In this document: positions 55,180-64,000 of the stretch, piece after piece
Layout of the letters: each line of letters starts with the position of its first letter
How positions within the stretch are numbered: the first letter of the stretch is position 1
DNA from: Closterium sp. Naga37s-1
Lineage: Eukaryota > Streptophyta > Zygnematophyceae > Desmidiales > Closteriaceae
Reading direction: 5' to 3'
DNA length: 64,000 nt
NCBI GenBank assembly: GCA_947471745.1
Contig: CANJKZ010000169.1
Coordinates: forward strand, 4,118,501-4,182,500
The notes under the pieces: generated by a model
What the model saw: the letters and a program-made list of their open reading frames with translations, nothing else
Told to the model about the DNA's origin: nothing
Databases searched by the model: none
Translations under genes and position numbers: made by a program

Positions 55180-55308
55180 TGTCAAACTATATGTTTGTGT
55201 TCTTCCTAGGCTATAGTGGGTTAGCCTACAAGGGGTACAACACTTTAGGGTTAGTACCTGTACCCAACTCATTCATAGTTCATTCATTCCTGCCTGCTTA
55301 TTCTAACA
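55180..55308 (+). repeat. copia-E 3' LTR (129 bp)
   Basis: TGTCAAACTATATG...TTCTAACA; differs from the 5' copy by the 12-bp extension and a few substitutions (TTTAGAG versus TTTAGGG; TACTTG versus TACCTG; TTTTAAC versus TTCTAAC). Confidence 0.92.
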
Positions 55309-55313
55309 GCAGA

Positions 55314-55930
55314 AATTCATCTAGATGTTTCAGGGCAAAAAATACAAGACACTGGAGTGGAGGGGAAGGCACGAGAGGAGCAAGTTGTTCAGTGGTTTCA
55401 CTACAACTGGCTGAGCAAAAACTTTGGAGGGGGAGGGGTGGGGACAAAACTAGCACACACACCCCCTAGCCTCCTTCCTCCCCTCTCCCCCTCTCCCCCC
55501 CCTCCACCCCTTCTTCCCCTTCCCACGAGGCAAGGCATCCCTCTACATTCACCCTAACGCTTCATGGCAAAATTTCACTACCATTCTGAAATTTCAGGGC
55601 AAAACACATGAATCATCCTGAAGTTACAGGGTAAATTTCAGCGTCATTCTGAAATTCCAGGGCAACCTAAAAATACCATCATGAAATCAGGGTAATCAGG
55701 ATGTTTTGCCCTGATATCGTGGACCCTGACACTGACTCATCAGTGTCAGAAATCGCAAAACACTGAAAAAACAGTGTTGGAATAAAAAAAAAAAAAAAAA
55801 AAAAAACACACACACACATATTGAAAAATCAGTGTCGTTAAAAATAAAAGGCTGAACGATCAGGGTCACTTCAAAAATACATCCTAAAACATCAGGAAAT
55901 CAGGGTAAAAATCCTGACTTCTGAGGCCCT
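55314..55930. repeat. quasi-palindromic TTTCAGGGCA array, right part
   Basis: Units starting near 55583, 55614, 55646 and 55678 (spacing 31-32 bp) share ATyCTGAAATTTCAGGGCA. Further right come CACTGACTCATCAGTGTCAG and AACACTGAAAAAACAGTGTT hairpins and an A-run followed by a CA repeat (55784-55818). A pyrimidine tract lies at 55465-55530. No coding sequence supported. Confidence 0.65.
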
Positions 55931-57777
55931 GGGGGGGGGGGAAGTTCAGTTTTTGGGTTGTGGCGAGAGGATATATTTGGTCAATCTCGTTTTTTTCGTA
56001 ACACACAGCCAATCCTCGACTCCCCCCTGGTGGGAGCTCGAAAGTCCCAAATTGCAGGTGCACTTCTTTCAAGTTTTCAAGCTCCTCACCTTCAAGTTTT
56101 AAAAGCTTGACCATCGCGCCTAGCAATTTGGGACTCGGGCTTTAAATTGAAATTCTTCGTGTGCAAGCATATTTTAACTGAGTACCGACCTCAATGAGTA
56201 TTGGCCCAAAATATGAAAGGATAGTGGAAATGGAATTACTGGAAAGGATTTAGAAAATTCGTTCTTGCCATTTTACTTGGCATGGTGTGGCAGAAGTAAT
56301 TCAAAAGCGTACAGATGATGCAATCGCCCTCAACCGTCATTCACCCAAGCTTGCTGGATTTGACTCATCAATGGGGTGGACGAACACGTGGATCACGTGG
56401 GCATTGGCGAAGCACATGCGGCTTGTAACTTCCTAGCAGTACTTCGAAGACCATTTTTGGCGACGATCGCCACTCCAATCGACAGCACTGTCGCGAGATG
56501 CTTGCAACTTCGCCAGCTTTCATGGTGCGTCGTGAGCAGTGCTCGTTCTGATTCTGGCCTGGGAGGGTTGGTGTGATGATCATGGTAGGTCAGAAGTGCC
56601 TTGAAGACCGAACAAAAACTCACAAAACCGAGGATGTATGCGGTAATCTCCTGTTGCCGCGTTGCCTCCCCTCCCCAGTGAACCGATTTCGCTTGGGCTC
56701 GCTCCCAGGCTTCTTCAGTAGTTTCCTTTCCATGTCGGCCTTCCACTAGGGTCAAGCTGTCGCTTCCAGCTCAGTGGCTTCCCGTCCTGGCTGCTCACTA
56801 TCTTCTCGTCTCACTGCCCTGCAGCTAGCTCACTAACTTTCAACTCAAGCTTCCAGCTCACACCACCATGTAGATTCCAGCGCGTTTCATCATGAATTGC
56901 AGCGTGCGGAGCAGTTGACCGTTGCCAGCGCACATCGATTCGAATCTCTGATGTGATACAGTCGATTGCCACTGTCGGTGGGGTTCAGGCTCTAGTACCG
57001 ACACATCAGCAAGCAAGCTGCTTGCTACTCATCCAACCACTAGTGGTGGAATTGTTGTGATGGCGGTTGACTGGCGAAAAGAACATGCGGCGAGAGTGCC
57101 ACAGCGAAAGCTCGTCGTCGGGGCGCCCACAATTACGTGGGAGTGGGACGGGACACCCGTTCCGGCCCATTTTCGAGTCGACTCAACAATAGACCCGTCC
57201 CCGGCCCGGCCCAGGGAAGGATCACGCGATGGTGGGGTGGCGCCGCGATTGCAACAAACGCGGTAAAGAGTGTCGCCTGCACGTTAGGATACGATTCGTT
57301 TTCCAGTAAACATTCTCGCAAACGCATCCCCCGTCTCACTCCCTCACGTGTCCCGCAAATGGTCAGTTTGTTCGCGAAATCCGGGTTGAATCGAATTAAA
57401 TCGATAAAGATCACGAGGCCAGCGTTATATGCTTTCCAGGATTAGTAACATCTCGCAGAGAGAGTTGTTCTCCCGACAAAGCTCCGCTTCGTCTTTCTGT
57501 CAATACAAGCCAGTTGTGCTGACTGCTACTGATAAATCGCGACCGATCTCCTCACATCATCGTCCGTTACTCATTTCAGCATCACAAGGCCCGCTCACAG
57601 GCTCACACAGGCTCTCACACGCTCAACCGCTGAGTTCCCGATTGCCACTTCTTGAAAGGTCGCCTTCTTCGAATTCTCAAAAGTGAAGGTCGCCCTACTC
57701 TACTAGAGCTAACTTTTAGTAATCGACCCGCCTCCACCTGCTACTCCATCTGCTACGCGTCGCCCGAAGCCAAATCT
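55931..57777. other. upstream region of bHLH-2
   Basis: No gene of its own; short frames only. It contains the blocks shared with the region upstream of bHLH-1 and thus probably the duplicated promoter. An open frame extends upstream of 57778 to 57652 but lacks an ATG. Confidence 0.45.
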
Positions 57778-60051
57778 ATGGCGGACGATAACAGCACAGT
57801 GGTGCTCAACTGCGACGGCGCCACCACCCCCACCACCGCCGGAGCGACGACGTCCTACTCTCTCGTCCATTGCACGTCGGACTCTCTCGCTGCTGCGCTC
57901 TTCGCATTGGACGACCTCCCTTCGCCGCTCGCGCTGCCGCCGCACACCACGCCCCCACTCCCGCTCCCGCCGGCCTCGCAGCGTTGGATCCCAGAGCATC
58001 TTAGAGGGCGGCCGCCGCGGCGTGTCTGGTCGCCCAGCTGCCCTCGCCTTCACGAGAGAGACTCGTTGCGGGTCAACCAACCGGCATTTGTGGAACTGCA
58101 GACACAGCCGTCTCTCATCATGAGAGAGACCAAGGTTGAGGAGGCGTTGGTTCACCCGCACACGCTGATTGAACCGTTGCTGACTTGCGTGGGCGGGCCG
58201 GAGGGACGACCCGCGCCCATGGGGATGCGGCATGTGGGGATCCCTCGGAGTGGAGGGGGCGCGGGGGAGGAGTTGCGCGACTTGAATAAGCCTGCAGGGG
58301 ATGCTGATGCTGCTGCTGCAGTGCAAGAGGCGAGCGGCGAGGTGCAGATAGAGCGCATGCTGGCTGGGCTCTCGCACCTCGCACGCTTCCTGCGACTGCA
58401 GCATGCACAGCAGCAGCAGGCAGAGGAAGAGGCAGAGGCAGAGGAAGAGCCAGAGGCAGAGGCAGAGGCAGAGGCAGAGGCAGAGGCAGAGGCAGAGGAA
58501 GAGGCAGAGGGAGAGGGAAAAGCAGCGACAGAGGGAGGGGAAGCAGTGTTGTCAGGCCGAGTGATGGCGAGGCTGCAGATGGGGAGAGGCAGCGAGGACG
58601 AGAGGCAGCAGCTCATGGCTCTCCTGCTGACGCTCAAGCAGCAGGAGGAGCAACAGCTTCCACCGCAAAAGCAAAAGCAGAAACAGCAGCAGAAGAAGGA
58701 TCTGAAGCAGACGCAGAAGCAGAGCGTATGCAAGCGGCAGAAGGGGCAGAGGGCGGTGAGTCAAAAGCAGCCAGGGGTCCCCAAGGCGCCACACGTGCAA
58801 GAGCAGCAGGAGCAGCAGGAGCAGGAGCAGCAGGAGCAGCAGCGGCAGGAGCAGCAGCTGCAGGAGCAGCAGCAGCGAGAGGAAGGAGGGAAAGAGGAGG
58901 TTTGGCTGTCAGCTTTCTCGGCTCTTCCAGAGGCCGGAACATCAGCAAAGCAAGTGGAGACCGCCCTTGCTTCTACCTTTGCTCCTAGATACGGCCCAGA
59001 TGGCGCTCTGCGTGGTGCTAGTCGGTTGGGCGACATGGGAGGGCGACATATGGAGTTTGCTCTGCGTGGCAGTGGCGCCAACCCCAGCAGTGTCATGAGC
59101 AACGGGATCTACAATAGCAATGTGATGGTGCGAGCGCGTGGCACCGACAGTAGCCTTTTCAGCAGCAGTGGCACCAACTCAGCGAGCGACGCTGGGAAAA
59201 AGAGGAAAAGCCCAGAGCGCCCCACTGGTTGCGCTACAGCCGCTCACACGCAGCAGCACGCCAGGCAGACCTCCCATGCGTGCTACAGCCGGAGCGTGCT
59301 TGGGCCGGGCAGCGCCTCTTTTTTTCAGGCGAACCCAGAGAGACCCCCTGCTGTAGGGGCGTCTATCCTGGGCCCTGCCAAGGTTGTTAACGTTAACCCC
59401 CATATCCCGGTGCCAGATGTGAGGGTCCACCAGAGTGGTGTGCTGGAAGGCATTTGCACAAGGGAAGACGACGTGACTTTAGAGTTGACCCAAAAATCGC
59501 CTCGGGATGAGCGTGCGGTGAGGTACGAGAGCGGGACCAACGGCCGCGCATGCGACGTGCACGATGAGTGCCGCCCGGACGATGCTTTGGATGATCCCAA
59601 GGGCCACGACCGTGGAAACATGCAAGACGAGTGTGGCACAGATGACGAGTGGTTGCCTCGGTGCCAGGGCGGCGTCAGGGCAGGTTCGGCGCCGAACCAG
59701 AGGATCAAGAGCCGGAGCATGGCGGAGCGGCGGAGGAGGGAGAGGATTAGTGAGGGCCTGCAGAGGCTGAGGGTGAAGGTGCGGGGGCGAGGGGATACAT
59801 GCGCGATGCTGGACAGAGCTGTAGGGTATGTAGATACTTTGGAGCGACGGGTAATTGATTTAGAGAGGGTTATCATGACGGCTCCTGGGCCTGGGAGGAT
59901 TTGTTTCCCCAGTAATGTGTTTGCCGGTGTTGGTTTTGCCGGGAATGCTTTTGCTAATGATGCTGCAGCACTGAGTGCGATTCCGGCTGCACTGGCATCG
60001 GTCCCGACTGGCCTTGGGAGTGACGGAGTTGCTGGCTGGCCTTGGGAGTGA
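57778..60051 (+). CDS. bHLH transcription factor, copy 2 (757 aa)
   Basis: Paralogue of the gene at 44342. ATG 57778 (MADDNSTVVLN) is the first in the frame. Conserved blocks: SLAAALFALDDLPSPLA (about residues 38-54), SGEVQIERMLAGLSHLARFL, VMARLQMGRGSEDERQQL, a Gln/Glu-rich coiled-coil-like middle, DECGTDDEWLPRCQG, then the bHLH domain (residues 642-700): RSMAERRRRERISEGLQRLR and CAMLDRAVGYVDTLERRVID, and the same VAGWPWE end. The basic region keeps the Glu and Arg residues expected to contact an E-box. Differences are concentrated in low-complexity tracts. Like copy 1 it appears intronless. Target genes and role are unknown. Confidence 0.8.
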   Translation: MADDNSTVVLNCDGATTPTTAGATTSYSLVHCTSDSLAAALFALDDLPSPLALPPHTTPPLPLPPASQRWIPEHLRGRPPRRVWSPSCPRLHERDSLRVNQPAFVELQTQPSLIMRETKVEEALVHPHTLIEPLLTCVGGPEGRPAPMGMRHVGIPRSGGGAGEELRDLNKPAGDADAAAAVQEASGEVQIERMLAGLSHLARFLRLQHAQQQQAEEEAEAEEEPEAEAEAEAEAEAEAEEEAEGEGKAATEGGEAVLSGRVMARLQMGRGSEDERQQLMALLLTLKQQEEQQLPPQKQKQKQQQKKDLKQTQKQSVCKRQKGQRAVSQKQPGVPKAPHVQEQQEQQEQEQQEQQRQEQQLQEQQQREEGGKEEVWLSAFSALPEAGTSAKQVETALASTFAPRYGPDGALRGASRLGDMGGRHMEFALRGSGANPSSVMSNGIYNSNVMVRARGTDSSLFSSSGTNSASDAGKKRKSPERPTGCATAAHTQQHARQTSHACYSRSVLGPGSASFFQANPERPPAVGASILGPAKVVNVNPHIPVPDVRVHQSGVLEGICTREDDVTLELTQKSPRDERAVRYESGTNGRACDVHDECRPDDALDDPKGHDRGNMQDECGTDDEWLPRCQGGVRAGSAPNQRIKSRSMAERRRRERISEGLQRLRVKVRGRGDTCAMLDRAVGYVDTLERRVIDLERVIMTAPGPGRICFPSNVFAGVGFAGNAFANDAAALSAIPAALASVPTGLGSDGVAGWPWE

Positions 60052-60401
60052 GTGGGGCATGGCTGGTCAGTGGAGTGGAGGGGGCTTTGGCCTACTGGAT
60101 GCTGGTGGAGGTTCGACGAATGAAGCATGTGTCAGATTCTTGGTTCCACCATATCCGTGGTGGAAGGAACTGCAGGATTTGTTTGGTCAGATTCTTTGGA
60201 TCTTTCCTGCAGCAACTGCTTTTGTGAGCAGGGTCTATTCTATCATATGTACGGTATATGATTTTGTATACAGTACCGTATATGTTTTCTGTTCTTCTAT
60301 AGGTATAAGTATATTCATTTGCCACATGTGCATGTTGGATTGGAACCTGCTTGACTAAAGACACTACTGTTTAGACAAAACCAAATCGTACGGTATGGAA
60401 G
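60052..60401. other. 3' flank of bHLH-2
   Basis: The 3' UTR probably covers this stretch (similar to 47063-47180: CATGGCTGGTCAG, GTCAGATTCTT). A TATACGGTATATG-type A/T-rich tract at 60250-60300. No gene. Confidence 0.4.
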
Positions 60402-60410
60402 TAAGATCAG

Positions 60411-60921
60411 GGGTAAGTAGCTTTCGCAGGGGTACTACTAGCGACCCTGCGCTTTCAAGCGGACTACAGTGCTAGTTGCGGGCACTTTCCGCCCCTCCGC
60501 CACTCCGACAGGAACATTATGGCAACAACACAGAACTAGGTCCCACATTCACCCACGTGTCACAAATTTGAAAGTTAGAAAACCCACGACAAACAAAAAT
60601 AAAACCCATAGGGAACCTGGACTCATCTTCGGGAGGGATCAACCCTAAACACGGGAACCCACATTTTTTTTAGGGTTGATGCCTCCCCGAGACGCATCCC
60701 TTACCGATTGGGTTTTAGTTTTTTTCGGTCAGGTAAAGGGATATTTTTTCCAGTGGCTTGCGAAATTTGTGACACGTGGGTGAATGTGGGACCGAGTTCT
60801 GTGTTGTTGCCATAATGTTCCTGTCGGAGTGGCGGAGTGGCGGAAAGTGCCCGCATATAGCACTGTAGTCCCCTTGAAAGCGCAGGGTCGCTAGTAGTAC
60901 CCCTGCGAAAGCTACTCACCC
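60411..60921. mobile_element. foldback / Mutator-like non-autonomous element (511 bp)
   Basis: A 9-bp target duplication TAAGATCAG (60402-60410 and 60922-60930) flanks long inverted repeats of about 165 bp starting GGGTAAGTAGCTTTCGCAGG on the left and GGGTGAGTAGCTTTCGCAGG (complement) on the right. Even the centre pairs (GGGATCAACCCTAAA with TTTAGGGTTGATGCC), so nearly the whole element is one hairpin. A 9-bp duplication with long TIRs is the Mutator superfamily hallmark. No transposase. Confidence 0.88.
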
Positions 60922-60930
60922 TAAGATCAG

Positions 60931-62110
60931 TACAGCTCACACAGAATGTATAAAGCTTATTGGCATGCATTAAGTTCCATGCGACGCAGATTGGCTTGGG
61001 CTCAGGAACAATCTCGCTGTTCGATCAAGTTGGCGTGAGGCGATGGATAGACCAACCGATTTCCCGCCATCACTGGCACGGCTGTCAGGTGCCACCGCTC
61101 AATTGGGCGGCTCGCGCGCAAAGACGCCAAAACCCGCTCGGCTGAAACTCGGCAATTTTCAGTAACTGCTAACGAAATCTTAGTCCCGTTCGCCAGGAGA
61201 TGTTTTTCCAGTAGCGAACGTGTAACCCTTTCGTTTAGATCCAGCTCGCGAAACTAACAACAAGATTGTTCCGCCTGTTTGGCAATCCATGAGCAGCGGA
61301 AGGGATTGTTTGCTCGTTCCGCCTTCCTGGCCTTCACACATCCACCCCCCTGGCATCCTCTTCTCCCTCCTCACCTAGGAATTGCTGTCACCATGCTATC
61401 CTAGTGACTAGTCCGGTTCTTCCCTGAATGTCCTAGTCCATGGCAGCTTAGGAATTCTCCGCTCTGCTCGTTTTCATGGCAGCTTCTTATATTCAAGGCG
61501 TCCTTGGATCCATGGCTCATCAAGTACCTCAGATTTAGCAGCCACTACTACGTATCGCTAAAAAACAGCAGAATGATCAGCACGTTTCGTGTTGGTAGGA
61601 GTTCCCATGGTTGATGTAGCTGAACTCAAAAGACCTTACCATCCGTTAACCGCCAGATAGTTTGTTTCCCGTGACTATTCATCGCTATAAGTATCAGAGG
61701 TGATGTTTTTCATAAGTTCTCGGAAACGGATTTTGCTACTTAACAATGGCGCTGGCTGTGGCGACGGCGTCACATAGATCGTCGACAGAGCTGCACGTTC
61801 GTTATGCTAGTCGTTGACGGGGTGTGTACGACGGTGACGATCGATTAAGAGAGCCATCCAACGGCGTGTCTGATAAAAAGATAATATTGACGGCGATAGC
61901 GACACGACAAACGCGATCAGATTGTTATACTCTGAGGCGTAACGAACCTGATGGCGAAGCAGTAAGACCTCCACGACCACTGTTACCTGGGAGAAGCGAC
62001 GGTAGCAGTTTCAAGAATAGCAGTACTTCATACTCCATTACGCTCCCGTGACGCTCGCCTTCGTGATGTCGTCGCATTCAGCTGAATCGCGTCCCGCTCA
62101 AGGCAAGAGA
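60931..62110. other. unique intergenic sequence
   Basis: No recognisable gene, repeat or RNA. A short frame beginning at ATG 61746 is interrupted after 25 codons and shows no domain. Confidence 0.4.
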
Positions 62111-62139
62111 TGTCGTGTTCTGTCAAATCGCGTCCTGCA

Positions 62140-62275
62140 CACGGGAGTCGTCGCATCTTGATACTCGCCGTCTGGAGTCGTCGCGTATTGGTCGTCGCCG
62201 TCTGGAGTCGTCGCATCTTGGTCGTCGCAGTCTGGAGTCGTCGCATCTTGGTCATCGCCGTCTGGAGCAGTGGAG
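62140..62275. repeat. 30-bp minisatellite
   Basis: About four and a half copies of a unit like GAGTCGTCGCATCTTGGTCG followed by TCGCCGTCTG. Confidence 0.85.
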
Positions 62276-62344
62276 GAGCGTGGTGGTGATCGGCGGGTTC
62301 GAGATTGTCAGATGCACGCGATCATTCCATCGGCTGTCGCTTTC

Positions 62345-62530
62345 GTGACGTGGTGAATCGCGCACTGCTCACGGACGCGGGACGTCGCATTTTGGTAAAT
62401 CGCGTGCTGCTCACGACGCGCGACGTCGCAGCTTGGTGAATCGCATGCTTCTCACAACGTGAGACGTCGCATCTTGGTGAATCGCCGTGCTGCTCACGAC
62501 GCGAGACGTCGCATCTTGCGTGCTGTCACG
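62345..62530. repeat. 43-46-bp minisatellite
   Basis: Four degenerate copies of a unit containing GTGAATCGCGTGCTGCTCAC and GACGCGAGACGTCGCATCTTG. Confidence 0.8.
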
Positions 62531-62699
62531 GACGAGAGTCGTCGCGCTCGCCGGCGTCGACATCAGCTCTCAAGCGTCTGCGATTACGATTCGACTGCAG
62601 CGATGGTTCAGTTGTAAGGCAAACGACAAGGCGATTGAGATTCGACTGACGGCAAACGACAAGGCGATTCGGGCAGCTTGAGAACTCCTTTCGCGAACG

Positions 62700-63010
62700 G
62701 CGACGAGCGGGAACTACGACGGTGAAGGAGCACGAGTCTGAGGAGTCGGGCGTAAACTCTGAGCAGCGACGACGATTGACGGACGGCAAGCAACGTTTGA
62801 GAGACGGATGGCGATTGACGGACGACGAGCAGCGCACGACGAGTGACGGCGTCTGCCATAGCGACCGAGCGACGAGCGAGCAACGACGCTCGGCGCCCGA
62901 GCGACCAGCGAGCACCGACGCACGGCGAACTGCGAACGAAGAACGGCGAGCGACGCGCCTCAGTGACGAGCGACGGAGAGCGTCTATAGCGAAGCGAAGC
63001 CTTTCGCCCG
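62700..63010. repeat. degenerate GACGAGCGA-type repeats
   Basis: Low-complexity stretch of loosely repeated CGACGAGCG, GAGCGACGAGCGAGC and GGCGAACTGCGAACG motifs, open on both strands. I do not support a gene here. Confidence 0.6.
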
Positions 63011-63539
63011 CAGCTACTTTCTGATAAGTGCACCTATTCCCTTTTCCTGGTATTGATTTGACGCACTGTTGTTTATGCGAAATCGGAGTGCGTTATGAGT
63101 GTGAGGGCGTGTGGCGATGGTGGGCCGTGGCACAAGGCAGCTGAGCGCATGTAGAGTAGAGTTGTAGGTGGTTAGAATGCATTCATCCTCATGCCCGCGT
63201 CCCCCTCTACCCCAGTCCCCCCTTGCAAGCTCGCTCGCTGCCAAACTGCCTTGGCCTGCCATCGCCACACGCCCTTCGCCTCCCACTCTCCTCCCACCCC
63301 CTCCTGTGCCTTTCTTCCATCTGCTTCAAGTTTCCCAATGCTCATACAATTCCACGTCATGCTTGCTGCTTCATCATTCTAACTTCATTGCCTGCGCTAC
63401 GCCAGTCTCTTTGCATCTCCTTCCCGCCGTGCCTTATTCCCCATCCATCTTCTGGCCTCAGGTCGAATGGAGTGCAGGAGGAATTGCAACGAGCTGGGTG
63501 CGACGATGTGCAGAACGGTGACGCGACGGTGTGCGAAAC

Positions 63540-63730
63540 GGCGACGAGTTGCGTGAGGCATTGTGCGGAATGGCGAGTTACTGGGCGGCGACGTGCGGAA
63601 TGGCGACTTACTGGGCGGCGACATGCAGAATGGAGAGTTACTGGGCGGCAACGTGCGAAATGGCGAGTTACTGGGCGGCGACGTGCGGAATGGCGAGTTA
63701 CTGGGCGGCATCGGCGACGTGCGGAATGGC
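63540..63730. repeat. 30-bp minisatellite (GTTACTGGGCGGCGACGTGC)
   Basis: Six copies of a 30-bp unit, GCGAGTTACTGGGCGGCGAC plus GTGCGGAATG, with single-base variation. Since 30 is a multiple of three, the plus frame reads RNGELLGGDV repeatedly; no start, stop or flanking domain argues for a protein. Confidence 0.9.
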
Positions 63731-63839
63731 GTGCTGCGTGAAACAGTTCGCGGGACGCCGTCGAGCTGCGTGCGACGGTGTGCGGAACGGTGATGCTGCT
63801 GCTTGCTGCTCCTCCCTCGGACGAGTGACATTCAACCCC

Positions 63840-64000
63840 TACACTTCTCCTTAGCTAAGTTTCCTCGCCCCCCCCCGTCCTCCATTGCTCACCATCCGTC
63901 TCTTTCACTCTTAGCAAATCTCAAGGCACATTAGTTTCTTGGCGTATGGTGGTGGTGGTCCATGGTGCTATGGCAGCAGAGCTCATGTAGAGTGCAGTGC
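63840..64000. other. right edge, no gene
   Basis: Unique sequence. The last 55 bases (from GGCGTATGGTGG) resemble 63108-63165 (GGCGATGGTGGGCCGTGGCA, CAGCTGAGCGCATGTAGAG), so a second copy of that segment may begin here and run out of the window. Confidence 0.4.

Larger units (their letters stand above)
48030..55308 (+). mobile_element. copia-E: Ty1/copia element, plus strand, heavily decayed
   Basis: LTRs at 48030-48146 and 55180-55308, target duplication GCAGA (48025-48029 and 55309-55313). The 3' LTR begins TGTCAAACTATA after the PPT CCAATGGGGGTG (55168-55179); the 5' LTR lacks those 12 bp. PBS TGGTATTAGAGC starts at 48147. Internal: GC-rich leader, A42 tract, CTG-rich tract, protease, integrase, very long Gly/Ala linker, RT, RNase H. 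No Gag domain. It carries stops, a frameshifting deletion in integrase and an altered RT active site. Confidence 0.93.

Noticed and set aside
55583..55700. Possible CRISPR array (31-32-bp periodic palindromic units)
   Set aside because: Eukaryotic context, degenerate units, no constant repeat with unique spacers and no cas genes.

Overview
The window looks like a GC-rich nuclear contig from a green-lineage eukaryote, most plausibly a streptophyte alga or bryophyte-grade plant. The reasons are a candidate plastid-division (PDV-family) gene, two plant-type bHLH transcription factor genes, plant-style Ty1/copia and chromodomain Ty3/gypsy elements with iMet-type primer binding sites, a DIRS/PAT-like tyrosine-recombinase retrotransposon, and no bacterial gene organisation. 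The species is an inference; nothing in the sequence names it.

Layout. 1-1080 is a 10-bp satellite. 1249-1511 (minus) holds two copies of a small ankyrin-like first exon. 3130-7690 is a long host gene whose N-terminal segments resemble PDV1/PDV2, followed by a tandemly duplicated 3' tail (7559-8132). 8370-41433 is one DIRS/PAT-like retrotransposon of roughly 5.9 kb that has swollen to about 33 kb because other elements landed in it: copia-B in the RT/RNase H junction (11691-18952), a solo copia LTR in the tyrosine recombinase (20238-20371), a chromodomain gypsy in repeat B1 (21262-33729; itself carrying copia-A at 23085-29979), and copia-D in repeat A2 (33803-41113). Nearly every boundary is fixed by TG..CA ends and a 5-bp target duplication.

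41806-42370 is a Harbinger-type MITE. 44342-47062 and 57778-60051 are two paralogous bHLH genes in the same orientation, separated by a solo LTR (47690-47826), copia-E (48030-55308, plus strand) and an array of short quasi-palindromes that copia-E split. 60411-60921 is a foldback element with a 9-bp target duplication (Mutator-like). From about 62.1 kb to the end the sequence is mostly minisatellites with no gene I can defend.

Only three or four host loci are visible (ankyrin-like exon, PDV-like gene, bHLH-1, bHLH-2). The rest is a retrotransposon graveyard. All the mobile elements carry stops, frameshifts, deletions or lost catalytic residues; copia-D is the closest to intact, with one amber codon. 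The main biological points are the split-direct-repeat YR element, a stem conserved across several copia LTR subfamilies, a non-canonical zinc knuckle in the copia Gag, and copia copies that have lost Gag.
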